Notes: generated by a model from the sequence alone, not told the origin. A stretch of DNA of 62,266 bases from JAEUIG01 sp046349775 (GCA_046349775.1 JAXMBS010000032.1:1-62266); one strand, 5' to 3'; counted from the first letter of the stretch, positions 19,245 to 28,477 are shown. Numbers and translations are program-made.

Positions 19245-21099
19245 TGCGGCAAATCGCCGACTGGTTCGAATCGCGACTCGGCTATCGGAGGCGCCAGAGA
19301 TCCTCCGGTCCCGCGTGCTCCCTGCGGTCCAGCTGGGGATTGACCAACGCGGCCTGCCTGTTTGGCTGTTCGTGATCGAGGGGCTCACCGGCCTCTTGAT
19401 GATGGCGACCTACAGTCCGTCAATGACTAACGCCTGGGCCAGTGTGCATTTATCGATCAGACCGTCACCGGCCGGTTCCTGCGCGGCCTACACCATTTCA
19501 CAGCGCAGGCTCTGATCATCTGCTGGTGCTGCACGTTGCGCGCGTCCTGGTCACCGCGGCGTACCGGGCGCGCACGACTTGTCTGGGCCACGGGGTTGTT
19601 GCTCATTCCGCTGATGGTGATCTGGACGGTCACCGGGAATCCGCTGGCCGGAGGACAGAGAGGGATCGCGCAGATCGAAGTGGAAGGGAACATTATTGGC
19701 TCTCTTCCCGTCATTGGACCTGTCCTGCAACGCCCCTGCTGATCGGCGGCAAGGACGTCGGGAATCACTCCCCCGGCGCACCTCTACTTCCTGCATGTGG
19801 GCCTGCTCCCTCTGCTGGTGGGACTGCTCCTGGGGGTGCACCTGCACCAGGTGCACCGGCACAGCATCTATCGGTCCCGTTCTCTGCCGACGGCGGATGA
19901 GCCCGGCGGCTCAGCCCACTCCCTACTGGCCTTATCAGACTGTGCGAAACCAGTTCGCCCTCGCGATTCTCGTGGGCGTCATCGCTTGGCTGGCCTGGTC
20001 GCTAGGCGGCTCCGCTGGATGCGCCCGGCAGATCCGGACTTGGCCGGTTCTCCCCGTCCTGAGTGGTACTTTCGGTGGCTGCTGGAACTGCGGCAGCACT
20101 TCACCGGGGAGTGGGAATTCATTGCGACGATGATCGTGCCGGCGGCGATCCTGGCGTTCTTCCTGCTGGTGCCGCTGCTGGACCGGCGGCTGCCTCGCCG
20201 GGCCGGAACGGTGTTCCACGCAGCGTCCTGGTGTTCAGCCTGGCAGGGTGGGGGCTGGCTGACCTGGAAGTCGTTCCAGCGTGACTGGGCCGACCCGGAG
20301 TACGCTGCGTCACTCGCTCGATCGCGAGAGATTGCTGTGCGGGCGCATGACTGGCCGATGCGCATCCGGTGGGTGTCCGCGGTGCGGGACTGTTGCTGAA
20401 ACAGGATCCCAAGACGCAGGGCCCGTTGCTGTTCGCCCGGCATTGTGCTGCCTGCCGTGCGCATCTCGACTCCCAGGGACGCGGAATCGCCGCCAAGGAA
20501 GCCTCGGCGCCCAATCTCTACGGCTTTGGCGCTGTGTGGATCGAGCAGTTGCTGGACCCGGACGGGATCGTCGATCCGCACGTGTTTGGCGTCAGCGACC
20601 GACTCCGCAATGGCGACATGACGGGCGCAATTCAGAAGCTGTTTGAAGACGCGGGCGACGAAGGTGCAGCAGCGGCTGCGTGACGACTTGCGGCGAGTCG
20701 CGCTGGCAGCTCGCCGCCGAAGCGCGCGGGGAGCCAGATGCACAGGCTGTGGGCGACATGGCGGGGCCGCGAAATTGCTCACGTCAACACTCGGTTGTAC
20801 GGATTGCCACCACTTTGGCGACGCAGGGGATCTGGGCTCCGCGCTGATCTGACCGGCTACAGTTCGCGCGTTGGCTGATTGGCATCATCGGCAATCCGGC
20901 GGGGGAACGCTTCTATCCGGGCGACCTCAACGACCGCATGCCGGCCTTTGCCGCCGACCCGGCGCATCCAGCGCTCAATCTGCTCACGCCGGCGGATCTC
21001 AACCTGCTGGTGAGCTGGCTGCGGGGCGAATGGTACGAGCCGCCAAATTCGACGGGCGCCGCGCCGAGCCAAAGCATTTCGAGTCTGGTGCGTCGCTGA
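19241..21099 (+). CDS. Cytochrome b / cytochrome c fusion of a bc-type complex, frameshifted
   Basis: Membrane quinol oxidase core. Cytochrome b landmarks: VTGRFLRGLHHFTAQALI with the heme His, LHVARVLVTAAYRAP, TGLLLIPLMVIWTVTGNPL, LAHLYFLHVGLLPLLVGLLL, PEWYFRWLLELRQHF (the PEWY quinol-site motif) and LAFFLLVPLLDRRLP. The chain runs on through TWKSFQRDWADPEYAASLA into a C-terminal cytochrome c part with HCAACRAHLDSQG and, further on, LGCTDCHHFGD. The first heme site has Arg where CxxCH needs His; the second is intact. The stop is at 21097-21099. Frameshifts are frequent. A fused b-c subunit is plausible, but two adjacent genes cannot be excluded. Confidence 0.82.
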
Positions 21100-21224
21100 C
21101 TGGTCTCGACCGAGTGACACGGACGCAGACCGCCGATTGCCTGAGGAGTCTCAACCGGGAGGGGCCGCAAGCGCATTCCCAGTCGCACATGCAGCCGTTC
21201 CCGCGCAACCGGCGAGGGGCAAAT

Positions 21225-21297
<73 letters not shown>

Positions 21298-21509
21298 GGA
21301 CGTCCGGCCGGGACGACGCAGCAGCGTTGCGGCCGGTGGCGAAAAGAGCAGCGCCAGATCAGGAGTCTACCACGTGGGGACGTTCCCGCAACCACCCTCG
21401 CCAGGTTCAATGCGACAGACGAGAATGGAGGCGGACGGCGTGGTGCCTGGTGCGCGGTGAATGGTCACCAGAGCCGTCCACTCGACGCAGTTTCCCGGGG
21501 AGAGTCGAC

Positions 21510-21764
21510 ATGGATCCGTCCTTGAACACGAATTGTTCCGCGAACACGCTGTGCCCCGCCTGCGGTGTCGCTTTCTGTTGCGGATTTCAGGCCGGTGAAA
21601 CGCGTTGCTGGTGTCTGGACACGCCGCGGCTGCTAGAGGTTCCCGGGAACGCCGACGCCGGATGTTTGTGTCCCGCGTGCCTGGCGGCGGAACTCGCACG
21701 GCGCGGTTCCCCAGGCCAACCGGCCGTCGAGAGCGCCAGTGGCGAACCGGCAACGGATGTCTGA
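21510..21764 (+). CDS. Cysteine-rich CWC family protein
   Basis: 84-aa cytosolic protein with the CWC pattern: CPACGVAFCCGF near residue 15, ETRCWCLD near 33, and CLCPACLAAEL near 55. The eight or so cysteines probably bind zinc in one or two small ribbons. The C-terminal 20 residues are low-complexity. The ATG at 21510 follows a GGGGAGAG ribosome site. No partner is clear; the next gene is 119 nt downstream in the same direction. Function unknown. Confidence 0.78.
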   Translation: MDPSLNTNCSANTLCPACGVAFCCGFQAGETRCWCLDTPRLLEVPGNADAGCLCPACLAAELARRGSPGQPAVESASGEPATDV

Positions 21765-21883
21765 TCAGATCGGCGGCCGGAAGCGCACTGGCATTCAGCC
21801 GGCGGGACGCGTATGTTTCAGCGGCGAGCTTGATTTTGCAGTGGTTCGGGCGGCGTGTGACGGGCCGGTGATCGAGGCGGACA

Positions 21884-22183
21884 ATGGCGCAAGAACAAGA
21901 ACTCATTGATGCTCTCAGGCAGGTCGTTGACCCGGAGCTGATGATCAATATCGTCGATCTGGGGCTGGTCTACGACGTGGCCCAGGACGAGCAGAAAGTC
22001 AAAGTGCAGATGACGCTGACCAGCCCCGCCTGCCCGGCCGGTCCGCAGATCGTGCATCAGGCCAAAATGGCGCTGGAGCAGGTCCCGGGCGTCAGCGAGG
22101 CGCAGATTCAACTGGTGATGACGCCGCCGTGGTCCCCCGCACGGATGACAGACGACGCCCGCGATCAGCTGGGGATCTTTTGA
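21884..22183 (+). CDS. MIP18/PaaD (DUF59) family Fe-S assembly factor
   Basis: 99-aa protein covering one DUF59 domain from end to end: DPELMINIVDLGLVYDV, a beta strand KVQMTLTSPACPAGPQI with the conserved Cys-Pro, and LVMTPPWSPARMTDDAR near the end. The family includes SufT and PaaD, which help load iron-sulfur clusters on target proteins. There is no suf operon alongside. The ATG at 21884 is supported by the usual family start length. Confidence 0.88.
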   Translation: MAQEQELIDALRQVVDPELMINIVDLGLVYDVAQDEQKVKVQMTLTSPACPAGPQIVHQAKMALEQVPGVSEAQIQLVMTPPWSPARMTDDARDQLGIF

Positions 22184-22209
22184 CGGGGGACGCCGTCCGC
22201 GGCACCGCG

Positions 22210-22505
22210 TCAGTCGTCAAAGTCGTGATGCCAGAACGGGGCGGGCGCATACCAGCCGTAACGATAGACCGGGGCCGGCGCAACCGGGACGGCATAGACC
22301 GGCGCAACCGGGGGGGCATAAGGAACGAAGGGCGCATATCCGTAAGGGGCGTAGTATCCGCCGTAAACCGCCACAGGGGGCGGCGGAGCGACGACGACTG
22401 CCGGACGCGGCCAAACCAGATCCCGAATTGGGCCTGAGTTTCGGAACCGGCGGCCAGCACGACCAGCATGCCCGCCAGAAGCAGCCCCCAGAATCTCGCT
22501 TTCAT
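22210..22505 (-). CDS. Exported Pro/Tyr/Ala-rich low-complexity protein, one frameshift
   Basis: Start at ATG 22505 after an AGGAGG ribosome site. The signal peptide is MKARFWGLLLAGMLVVLAAG, cut near TQAQF. After FGIWFG the frame slips by one base near 22425. The other frame then reads a mature part rich in Pro, Tyr, Val and Ala (PRPAVVVAPPPPVAVYGGYY, APYGYAPFVPYAPPVAPVYA), ending WHHDFDD and TGA at 22210. The regular PVAPVYAVPVAPAPVY pattern shows this frame is the real one. Similar short PY-rich exported proteins are common in planctomycetes; function unknown. Confidence 0.68.
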
Positions 22506-22780
22506 GATGCTCCTCCTAGGTTCCTGTTCGCGGCCCCTGGTTGCCGGCCTGCGGCAAAAAGACAGAAATCTCGCTGCCTGAACCGCTGGAGATCGTAAAC
22601 CGTCCCGGATGATTTGCAAACCGTATGCGGCTCATGGCATGCGGACGATCGTCAGGATCGCCGTCGCTTCGCTATGATTTCGCCGCCACGGCGTGAATTC
22701 TGCGCCGCAGGCGCATGTCGCCGAGCGGAACGCTGCGGCGTCACAGATAGACTCTCCAACGAACGATCAGTGACCCGACC

Positions 22781-23641
22781 ATGTTGAATCGAACTTCGCT
22801 GCATCTCGTGTTGCTGCTGGCGGCCGCCTGGGGCTGCAGCAATGCGGGTAATTCGTCGCTCACCAAGGATCCGCCGGTGCCGACATCCGGCCAGGAGGCC
22901 GCTGCTGACAAGAGTCAGGACGTCCCCAAAGGGGAATCGTTCTACGTGGTGTTCGATACATCGAAGGGTCCGTTCATCCTCGAAGTGAATCCGGGGTGGG
23001 CCCCCCAGGGGGCAGCAAGGTTCAAGGAACTGGTGGAGCTCAAGTACTACGACGAGTGCCGGTACTTCCGCGTGCTGAACGGATTCATGGCGCAGGTCGG
23101 GATCAGCGGCGACCCGGCCTTGAACGCCAAGTGGCGCGAGGCGCGGATACCCGACGATCCGGTCGCGGTATCCAACACGCGCGGCCGGGTGACGTTCGCC
23201 ACCGGCGGTCCGAACACGCGCACCACGCAGATTTTCTTCAATTACGGCGACAACAGCATGCTGAACGCACAGGGGTTCTCGCCGTTCGCCGAAGTGATTT
23301 CCGGGATGGAAGTGGTCGATTCACTGCACGGCGGATATGGGGAGGGCGCGCCGCAGGGAAATGGACCCGATCAGGGGGAAATCCAGCATCGTGGTAACGA
23401 ATACCTGAACGCGAGATTCCCGAAGCTGGATTACATTAAAACGGCCCGCGTGTATGACACGAAGGAAGCGGCCGAAGCGGCGATGAACGAGGCCGCTGGC
23501 AAGCCGGCGGCCGACGCTGGAACGGAGCCGGCCGCAGCGCCGCTCTATGCAGATCCCGCCGGCGCGGCCCCCGCAACGGAATCACCGGCGGCCGAAGCGA
23601 ACCCGACGGAGCCGGCTGCAGCCGACGGGGCGAAGCCCTAG
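22781..23641 (+). CDS. Cyclophilin-type peptidyl-prolyl isomerase, lipoprotein
   Basis: 286-aa protein. An N-terminal lipobox (LLAAAWGC) after a hydrophobic stretch suggests a lipid-anchored exported protein. Residues about 50-210 form a cyclophilin domain: VVFDTSKGPFILEV, GWAPQGAARFKELVE, CRYFRVLNGFMAQVG, NTRTTQIFFNYGDN and FSPFAEVISGMEVVD, matching the catalytic core of bacterial PPIases. The last 60 residues are an Ala/Pro/Glu-rich tail. It would fold or restructure exported proteins. The ATG at 22781 places the lipobox correctly. It is followed by repeats and a strong terminator. Confidence 0.93.
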   Translation: MLNRTSLHLVLLLAAAWGCSNAGNSSLTKDPPVPTSGQEAAADKSQDVPKGESFYVVFDTSKGPFILEVNPGWAPQGAARFKELVELKYYDECRYFRVLNGFMAQVGISGDPALNAKWREARIPDDPVAVSNTRGRVTFATGGPNTRTTQIFFNYGDNSMLNAQGFSPFAEVISGMEVVDSLHGGYGEGAPQGNGPDQGEIQHRGNEYLNARFPKLDYIKTARVYDTKEAAEAAMNEAAGKPAADAGTEPAAAPLYADPAGAAPATESPAAEANPTEPAAADGAKP

Positions 23642-23728
23642 TTCGTAGTGCTCCGCTTCAGCGGGTCGAGACGGCGGACAGCAACTCGACGAGTCCTTCC
23701 AGGACCGCATGAATGCGGTCACTACAAA
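23641..23728. repeat. Pair of inverted GTAGTG-hairpin repeats
   Basis: GTAGTGCTCCGCTTCAGCGG near 23645 and, inverted, GACCGCATGAATGCGGTC plus ACTAC at 23703-23725. Each copy is a small hairpin (CCGCT/AGCGG and GACCGCAT/ATGCGGTC) flanked on one side by GTAGTG or its complement. Together they form a larger inverted pair just after the cyclophilin stop codon. Confidence 0.6.
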
Positions 23729-23747
23729 CCTTGCAAGATCTTTCCTG

Positions 23748-23783
23748 CGGCGGGGGCGATCAGGATCGCTCCTGCCGTTTTTT
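23748..23783 (+). terminator. Rho-independent terminator after the cyclophilin gene
   Basis: Stem CGGCGGGGGCGATC (23748-23761) pairs over 14 bp, including two G-U pairs, with GATCGCTCCTGCCG (23764-23777). A run of six T follows at 23778-23783. The orientation fits the plus-strand gene ending at 23641. Confidence 0.85.
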
Positions 23784-23911
23784 CATCTCCAGCGGCATCG
23801 CGCGCGTAGAATGTTTTCGTACTGTCCGCGAGCCAAGGATCGGGCGAGGGCATACGTCCCTGCCATCGCTCCCCAGGACGTTGGAATCTCAACCATCCTT
23901 TCAGCACCACC

Positions 23912-24445
23912 ATGCCCGGCCGCCCAGTCTCCGCAACGTTGCACGAAGGTCCGCTCCCGTCGTCCTCACCGGGGAACGTCAGCGTCGATGCTCTCGAACA
24001 GCTTGCGCGGTTGATGGACTCGCAGTTCGAGATTCCGGGGCTGGGGATCCGGTTCGGCGTGGATGCGCTCCTCGGGCTGATACCGGGACTGGGAGACTTT
24101 GCCGGCGGCATCGTCACGCTCTACATCCTCGTGGCCGCCGGACGGCTCGGCGCCTCCCGCATCACGATCGCCCGCATGGCACTGAATATCGTGATCGATA
24201 TTCTGCTGGGCGCGGCCCCGTTCCTCGGCGACGTTCTGGACGTCGCCTACAAGGCCAACAATCGCAACGTGGCGCTGTTGCAACGCGACTTCAACGCCGA
24301 TCAGGCCGGACAGCGCTCGGCGCGCCGCGCCGACACGCTGTTCGTCGGCGGCATCCTCGGGGGCTTGCTGTTGCTGCTTGCGGCCGTTGCATCGCTGACT
24401 GCTTACTGGACCTGGCTGCTGCTGAAGCTGCTGCAAATTGCGTAG
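23912..24445 (+). CDS. DUF4112 membrane protein
   Basis: 177-aa protein. After a variable N-terminus, ALEQLARLMDSQFEIPGLGI and RFGVDALLGLIPGLGDFAGG are the DUF4112 signature. Two short hydrophobic segments (GIVTLYILVAAGRLG and NIVIDILLGAAPFLGDV) and a clear C-terminal membrane helix (GGILGGLLLLLAAVASLTAY) follow. The ATG at 23912 gives the normal family length. Function unknown. Confidence 0.88.
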   Translation: MPGRPVSATLHEGPLPSSSPGNVSVDALEQLARLMDSQFEIPGLGIRFGVDALLGLIPGLGDFAGGIVTLYILVAAGRLGASRITIARMALNIVIDILLGAAPFLGDVLDVAYKANNRNVALLQRDFNADQAGQRSARRADTLFVGGILGGLLLLLAAVASLTAYWTWLLLKLLQIA

Positions 24446-24571
24446 CGCGGCGTCCACGATGGAGACGAACGAGGCGCTGACTTCCAGCGCACACGCTCCG
24501 TTTCTCAACGGTCCCGTTCCAGTTCGCATGACACAGACGGATCGATCAATCAATTGTCCGTCGATTGAAGA

Positions 24572-26650
24572 TCATTTTGCCGTCAGCGCCTGCTGCAGCT
24601 TGATCGCTGCCGCCGCGCGGGCTTTCTGCAGGACGGACTCCAGCGTGACTGGACAGCCGCCTTGCCGCTTGCTTTCGTCGGCCGCTTCCATGAAGGCATA
24701 AATCTCCAGCGTCTCCGCTTCGGCGACCGGGGCTTCGCCCGTGCGGAAGAAGTGGACGATCGCTTTGACGAGCGGATCGTAGCCGCCGTACTTGTCGAGC
24801 TTGGCAATCCCCTTCTCGCCGAAGACGGCGCCGCCATAGCCGCTGCCGCCGGCGCGAATCCCGCGGTGCGTGCCGATTCTGCCTCCCTCCCAGGTCCCGA
24901 CCGTGACGTCGAAATCGGCGGTGGAGGTGCGCGAGACCGACTGACAGCCGGTCCCCATCACGGTGAACAGCGATTCGACGCCGTGGATGCCGTACCAGAA
25001 CAGGTCGGGATGCGTCGCTTCCAGATGTGCCGGGCTGTACATGTCGGCTCCGAGAACTTTGCCGAGGCTGCCGGCGCGGATCTCCTCGCCGCCGACAATC
25101 CAGCGCAGCGAGGAGGACGAGAACAGCGGCGTCTTGTAGTGCCGGGATGCGTCGAAAATGGCGACGGCATCGATCAGTGAGCCGGCGATCGGTTTGTCGA
25201 CGAACACCGGCTTGCCTGCCTTGAGGACGGGGAGCACTTGTTCGAAGTGGGGACGGCCGTCGTTGGTTTCGAGGCAGACGGCGTCCACTTTGGTCAGGAG
25301 GTCGTCGATCGAATCGACAATTTCGACGCCGAGCTTCTTGACGTCCTCAATGTAACCGGGGACCCGCTCGGTTGAGGATTTGATGTCGGGGCTCCCCTTG
25401 GGATAAGCCGCCACGATGCGTGCTCCGTTTGCCCACTCCGGCGGCTTCTCCCCATTGAGCAGGCCGGTAAACGCCGTGGCGTGCGACGTGTCCAGCCCGA
25501 TGATGCCGATCCGAAGCGGTTTCGCGGCAGCATCGGCGCCGGACAGTGCGGCGACCGCCGCCACGACGCTGACGGGCTGCGTGCCGGCGGGTTGAGACGG
25601 AGTCACCCCCGCCGCTTCGAGAATCGGAGTGATGTCCCAGACACGGGCCGTCTTGTCATACGACCCGGCGGCGATCAGCGTGTGATCGCGAGAGATGGCG
25701 AGCGAAGACAGCTTGGCCTCGTTCTGATCGATCGTCCCGTATTCCTTCCCGTCGGAGGGATTCCAGAACTTGATTTCGTTCTTCCCCTTGAATCGCCCGC
25801 CGCTGACGCTGACCACAACCTGCGGCGCGGCAAACGTCACGGCGTTCGTGGGGCGGCTATGCCCGCCGAAGAAGCCCTTGGCTTCGCCGGAAGCGATGTC
25901 GTAGACGTTGACATGCTCGTCGAGGCTGGTGGAGACCAGCAGCATTCCGTCGGGCGAGAATGCGACGTCCGTCGCGCCCCGCTCGTGTGCGGGAAAGGTA
26001 TGGATGACTTCGCCGGTGGCGAGGTTCCAGGTTTTGACTTCCCCGGGTTTGGTGAGCCGGGTTTCGTCGCCGGCGCTCGTGGCAAGGAGCTGGCCGTCCG
26101 GCGAGATCGCAACGCCGGTGACGGGAAAGATGTGACCGGTGAACGTGCGGAGTTCGCTGCCGTCGGCGACGTTCCAGAGCCGAGCGGTGCGGTCTTCTGC
26201 CGCGGAGGCGAGTTGCGCGCCGTCGGCAGAGAAGCAGAGGTCGAGGACGTGGCCGCGGTGACCCTTGAGGGTCTTGACGGGCGTGCGCTCGACGACATTG
26301 AAGAACGTGATCGACTGGTAGCCGCCGACGGCCAGGAGTTTGCCATCCGGCGAGAAGGCGAGGGACCGGGCGACATTGTCCTTGAATGGCAGCTTGGCGA
26401 CGTCAGACTTTTCGACGACGTTCCAGAGCCGGATTGCGTCATAACTGCCGGCCGCGAGGAGGGCGGCGTCGGGGGAAAAAGCGACGCTGACGCCGCCATC
26501 GGGAAAGTCCTTCAGCGTGGCGACCGCGACCGCCTGCGGTCCGCCGGCTTCTGCGTCCCCCTGCAGTTGGGCGGTCGCCGGGCGAATGCTGCCGAAAACC
26601 ACGCAGATCGAAAGAGCAATCGACGCGTTGCGGACGAAGGAGTTTCGCAT
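24572..26650 (-). CDS. WD40-repeat / Gfo-Idh-MocA oxidoreductase fusion, exported
   Basis: 692-aa protein from the ATG at 26650 (AGGTG upstream). A signal peptide (SIALSICVVFGSIRPATA) is followed by about seven WD40 blades in residues 50-360, with repeated SVAFSPDAALLAAGSYD and LWNV-type units. The second part, from about residue 385, is an NAD(P)-binding Rossmann fold beginning PLRIGIIGLDTSHATAF, with HFEQVLPVLKAGKPVFVDKP, the Gfo/Idh/MocA Lys-Pro motif. So a beta-propeller and a dehydrogenase-like domain share one exported chain. A missed stop is unlikely because the linker is short and the frame is clean. Confidence 0.87.
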   Translation of the reverse strand: MRNSFVRNASIALSICVVFGSIRPATAQLQGDAEAGGPQAVAVATLKDFPDGGVSVAFSPDAALLAAGSYDAIRLWNVVEKSDVAKLPFKDNVARSLAFSPDGKLLAVGGYQSITFFNVVERTPVKTLKGHRGHVLDLCFSADGAQLASAAEDRTARLWNVADGSELRTFTGHIFPVTGVAISPDGQLLATSAGDETRLTKPGEVKTWNLATGEVIHTFPAHERGATDVAFSPDGMLLVSTSLDEHVNVYDIASGEAKGFFGGHSRPTNAVTFAAPQVVVSVSGGRFKGKNEIKFWNPSDGKEYGTIDQNEAKLSSLAISRDHTLIAAGSYDKTARVWDITPILEAAGVTPSQPAGTQPVSVVAAVAALSGADAAAKPLRIGIIGLDTSHATAFTGLLNGEKPPEWANGARIVAAYPKGSPDIKSSTERVPGYIEDVKKLGVEIVDSIDDLLTKVDAVCLETNDGRPHFEQVLPVLKAGKPVFVDKPIAGSLIDAVAIFDASRHYKTPLFSSSSLRWIVGGEEIRAGSLGKVLGADMYSPAHLEATHPDLFWYGIHGVESLFTVMGTGCQSVSRTSTADFDVTVGTWEGGRIGTHRGIRAGGSGYGGAVFGEKGIAKLDKYGGYDPLVKAIVHFFRTGEAPVAEAETLEIYAFMEAADESKRQGGCPVTLESVLQKARAAAAIKLQQALTAK

Positions 26651-26829
26651 CCCGGCACCTGGTGGCAAATGGCGGATCCGTGGAGACAGGCGGCTGGCAG
26701 CCGACCACGGTTGCATTCGACCACACGGCGGACGGTGTGGCAACCGGACATGCCGACGGTGCGTGCCTCCTTGGAGCACTCTCGCCGCGATTTGATATGC
26801 TCTCGACCGTACGGAGGGCACAGCGGCAC

Positions 26830-27903
26830 ATGATCTCTCGCTTCGAAATTGTTTCGTTCGATGCCCCCCGCCCCGACGCCGAGCAGATCATCTTCTGTGA
26901 CGGCAGCGGCGGGCGGCTGTTCAATCCGGCGACGGATCTCGAACTCAGTCACTGGCGGCCGAACCACACTCCGCCCGAGTATCGCGGCGACACATCGACG
27001 CAGGCCTGTTTCCGGTTTCTGGATCATCCGCGACGTGGTGCGTGGACCGTCGCGGTCAACAACCACCTCGATGTCGACGGGATCCTGTCCGTCTACGTAC
27101 TCGTCAGTTCGGCACAGGCTCGTCAGCAGCGCGAGACGATCATCGCCGCCGCCGAGATGGGAGACTTCTGGAGTTGGGGACCGCCCCCGGCACAACGCGT
27201 CTTTCAGGGCGTCACACGCCTGATGGACACGTCGCGCGAACAGGACTTCGACTATGCAGCCATTTACAAGCTGGCGTTTGATCGCATTCCCGGCCTGATC
27301 GCCGGCACCGATCCCGAATCCGCCGCACTCGAAGCCTCACTTGAGCCCTTGCGGCTTCAGGCAACGCTCGTCGAACAGGGCGACATTGTGCGAACGCAGC
27401 CCGGAGATCGGTTTGCCCATTACGTCGTGCCCCGGTCAGTCGCCGGCGAAGATGACACCCGGGCGGCTTACGTGCCACATTTCAATGAGGTGATCTCCGA
27501 CCGCTGCGCGCTCTGGCCGCAGGTGCAGAGCCGGTGGGATGATCAGCGCGTGCGGCTCGTCTCGATCGAGCGTCAGGACGGCTGGTATCACGCACTCTGG
27601 TACCCCGGCTACCTCTGGGCGGACACTGAGTTCCGCTGGCGAACACCGGGGATCACTTATCGCGACGGCATGGAGAGCTACGACCTCGATCACCCGGAAC
27701 TGATGGATGCGCTGCGGCAATTGCAGTCGCAGGAGACGGCCGACGGGCGATGGGCGGCCGGGAACGGCGCATCGCCGTTTCACCGGGAGCTGCAGAGCGT
27801 GTTTCCAGTGGTCGCGCGGATTACCGGCGCGGACGGACAGCCGGCGAAGAGTCGCCTGGAGCCGGACGTGGTTGCGAGCGTTCTGAAGCGCGCTTTCGAT
27901 TAG
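26830..27903 (+). CDS. DUF6687-like conserved hypothetical protein
   Basis: 357-aa cytosolic protein with no signal peptide or membrane helix, starting MISRFEIVSFDAPRPDAEQI. It carries TVAVNNHLDVDGILSVYVLV near residue 75, an HxDxDG stretch that superficially recalls DHH phosphoesterases, and FAHYVVPRSVAG and WYHALWYPGYLWAD later. I assign it tentatively to the DUF6687 group common in planctomycetes; that name is from memory. It is divergent from the WD40 fusion with 179 nt between. Function unknown. Confidence 0.6.
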   Translation: MISRFEIVSFDAPRPDAEQIIFCDGSGGRLFNPATDLELSHWRPNHTPPEYRGDTSTQACFRFLDHPRRGAWTVAVNNHLDVDGILSVYVLVSSAQARQQRETIIAAAEMGDFWSWGPPPAQRVFQGVTRLMDTSREQDFDYAAIYKLAFDRIPGLIAGTDPESAALEASLEPLRLQATLVEQGDIVRTQPGDRFAHYVVPRSVAGEDDTRAAYVPHFNEVISDRCALWPQVQSRWDDQRVRLVSIERQDGWYHALWYPGYLWADTEFRWRTPGITYRDGMESYDLDHPELMDALRQLQSQETADGRWAAGNGASPFHRELQSVFPVVARITGADGQPAKSRLEPDVVASVLKRAFD

Positions 27904-27981
27904 CCGCGACTCGAAGAGCAGCGTCGCGTCGATCCCCCGTCCCGGTGTGTGGCTCGATCAGGAGACCGGCCACATCGGCGA

Positions 27982-28176
27982 TCAGTTTTGCTGCATCTGG
28001 TTGAAGCGGGCGCGACGTTCGGCGCGGCGGCGTTCGCGACGCTTCATTTCGCTGGGCTTTTCGTAGAACTCGCGGCGGCGCATTTCCTTCTTCACGCCGG
28101 CATGCTCGACCAGCTTGCGAAAACGACGGACCGCTTCCTGCACCGATTCATTGTCACGCAGACGCAGCTTGACCAC
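27982..28176 (-). CDS. rpsU: Small ribosomal subunit protein bS21
   Basis: 64-aa basic protein matching bS21 throughout: VKLRLRDNESVQEAVRRFRK, then KLVEHAGVKKEMRRREFYEK and a highly basic tail ERRRAERRARF. It binds 16S rRNA near the anti-Shine-Dalgarno region during initiation. The GTG at 28176 has AGGAG about 9 nt upstream. It stands alone, as rpsU often does, and lies downstream of the sigma factor gene on the same strand. Confidence 0.95.
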   Translation of the reverse strand: MVKLRLRDNESVQEAVRRFRKLVEHAGVKKEMRRREFYEKPSEMKRRERRRAERRARFNQMQQN

Positions 28177-28324
28177 TCACGACTCCTGTCACGGAACGGC
28201 GGCGACGGTGCGCCGCAACCTCTGATTTGAGAACTGGATCGGCCCGCCAGACGCCCGCCTTGAGCCGATCACTCGCGGGTCGAGCATCATAAGCAAATCG
28301 GGCGATTTTCGGCAATCGTAGGCC

Positions 28325-28419
28325 GGGAATGTCGAAATGCCCAAATGTCGGATGCCTGATTGGGTGAGAGCGCGGCTCCCATTCAAAACTCATTCGAAAT
28401 TTGGTCATTATGACATTCC
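28325..28419. repeat. Imperfect inverted repeat of the AATGTCG type
   Basis: The left arm GGGAATGTCGAAATGCCC (from 28325, to 28354) pairs with the right arm ending GGTCATTATGACATTCC (28391-28419) over nearly 30 positions with about six mismatches. The arms carry degenerate 8-9 nt reiterations (AATGTCG, AATGCCC, AATGTCGG). It lies upstream of rpsU. A second, different repeat family from the CACAAAG elements. Confidence 0.65.
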
Positions 28420-28452
28420 TTCAATTTCCGCTCTCCGCTTTCCAATAAAGCA

Positions 28453-28477
28453 AGCCGCCGGGGGGTGCCCGGCGGCT
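28453..28477 (-). terminator. Hairpin terminator downstream of the sigma factor gene
   Basis: Perfect 10-bp stem AGCCGCCGGG/CCCGGCGGCT with a 5-nt loop. On the minus strand it is followed by TTGCTTTATTGG, a modest U-rich tract, and lies about 85 nt past the stop of the minus-strand sigma gene. Confidence 0.6.
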
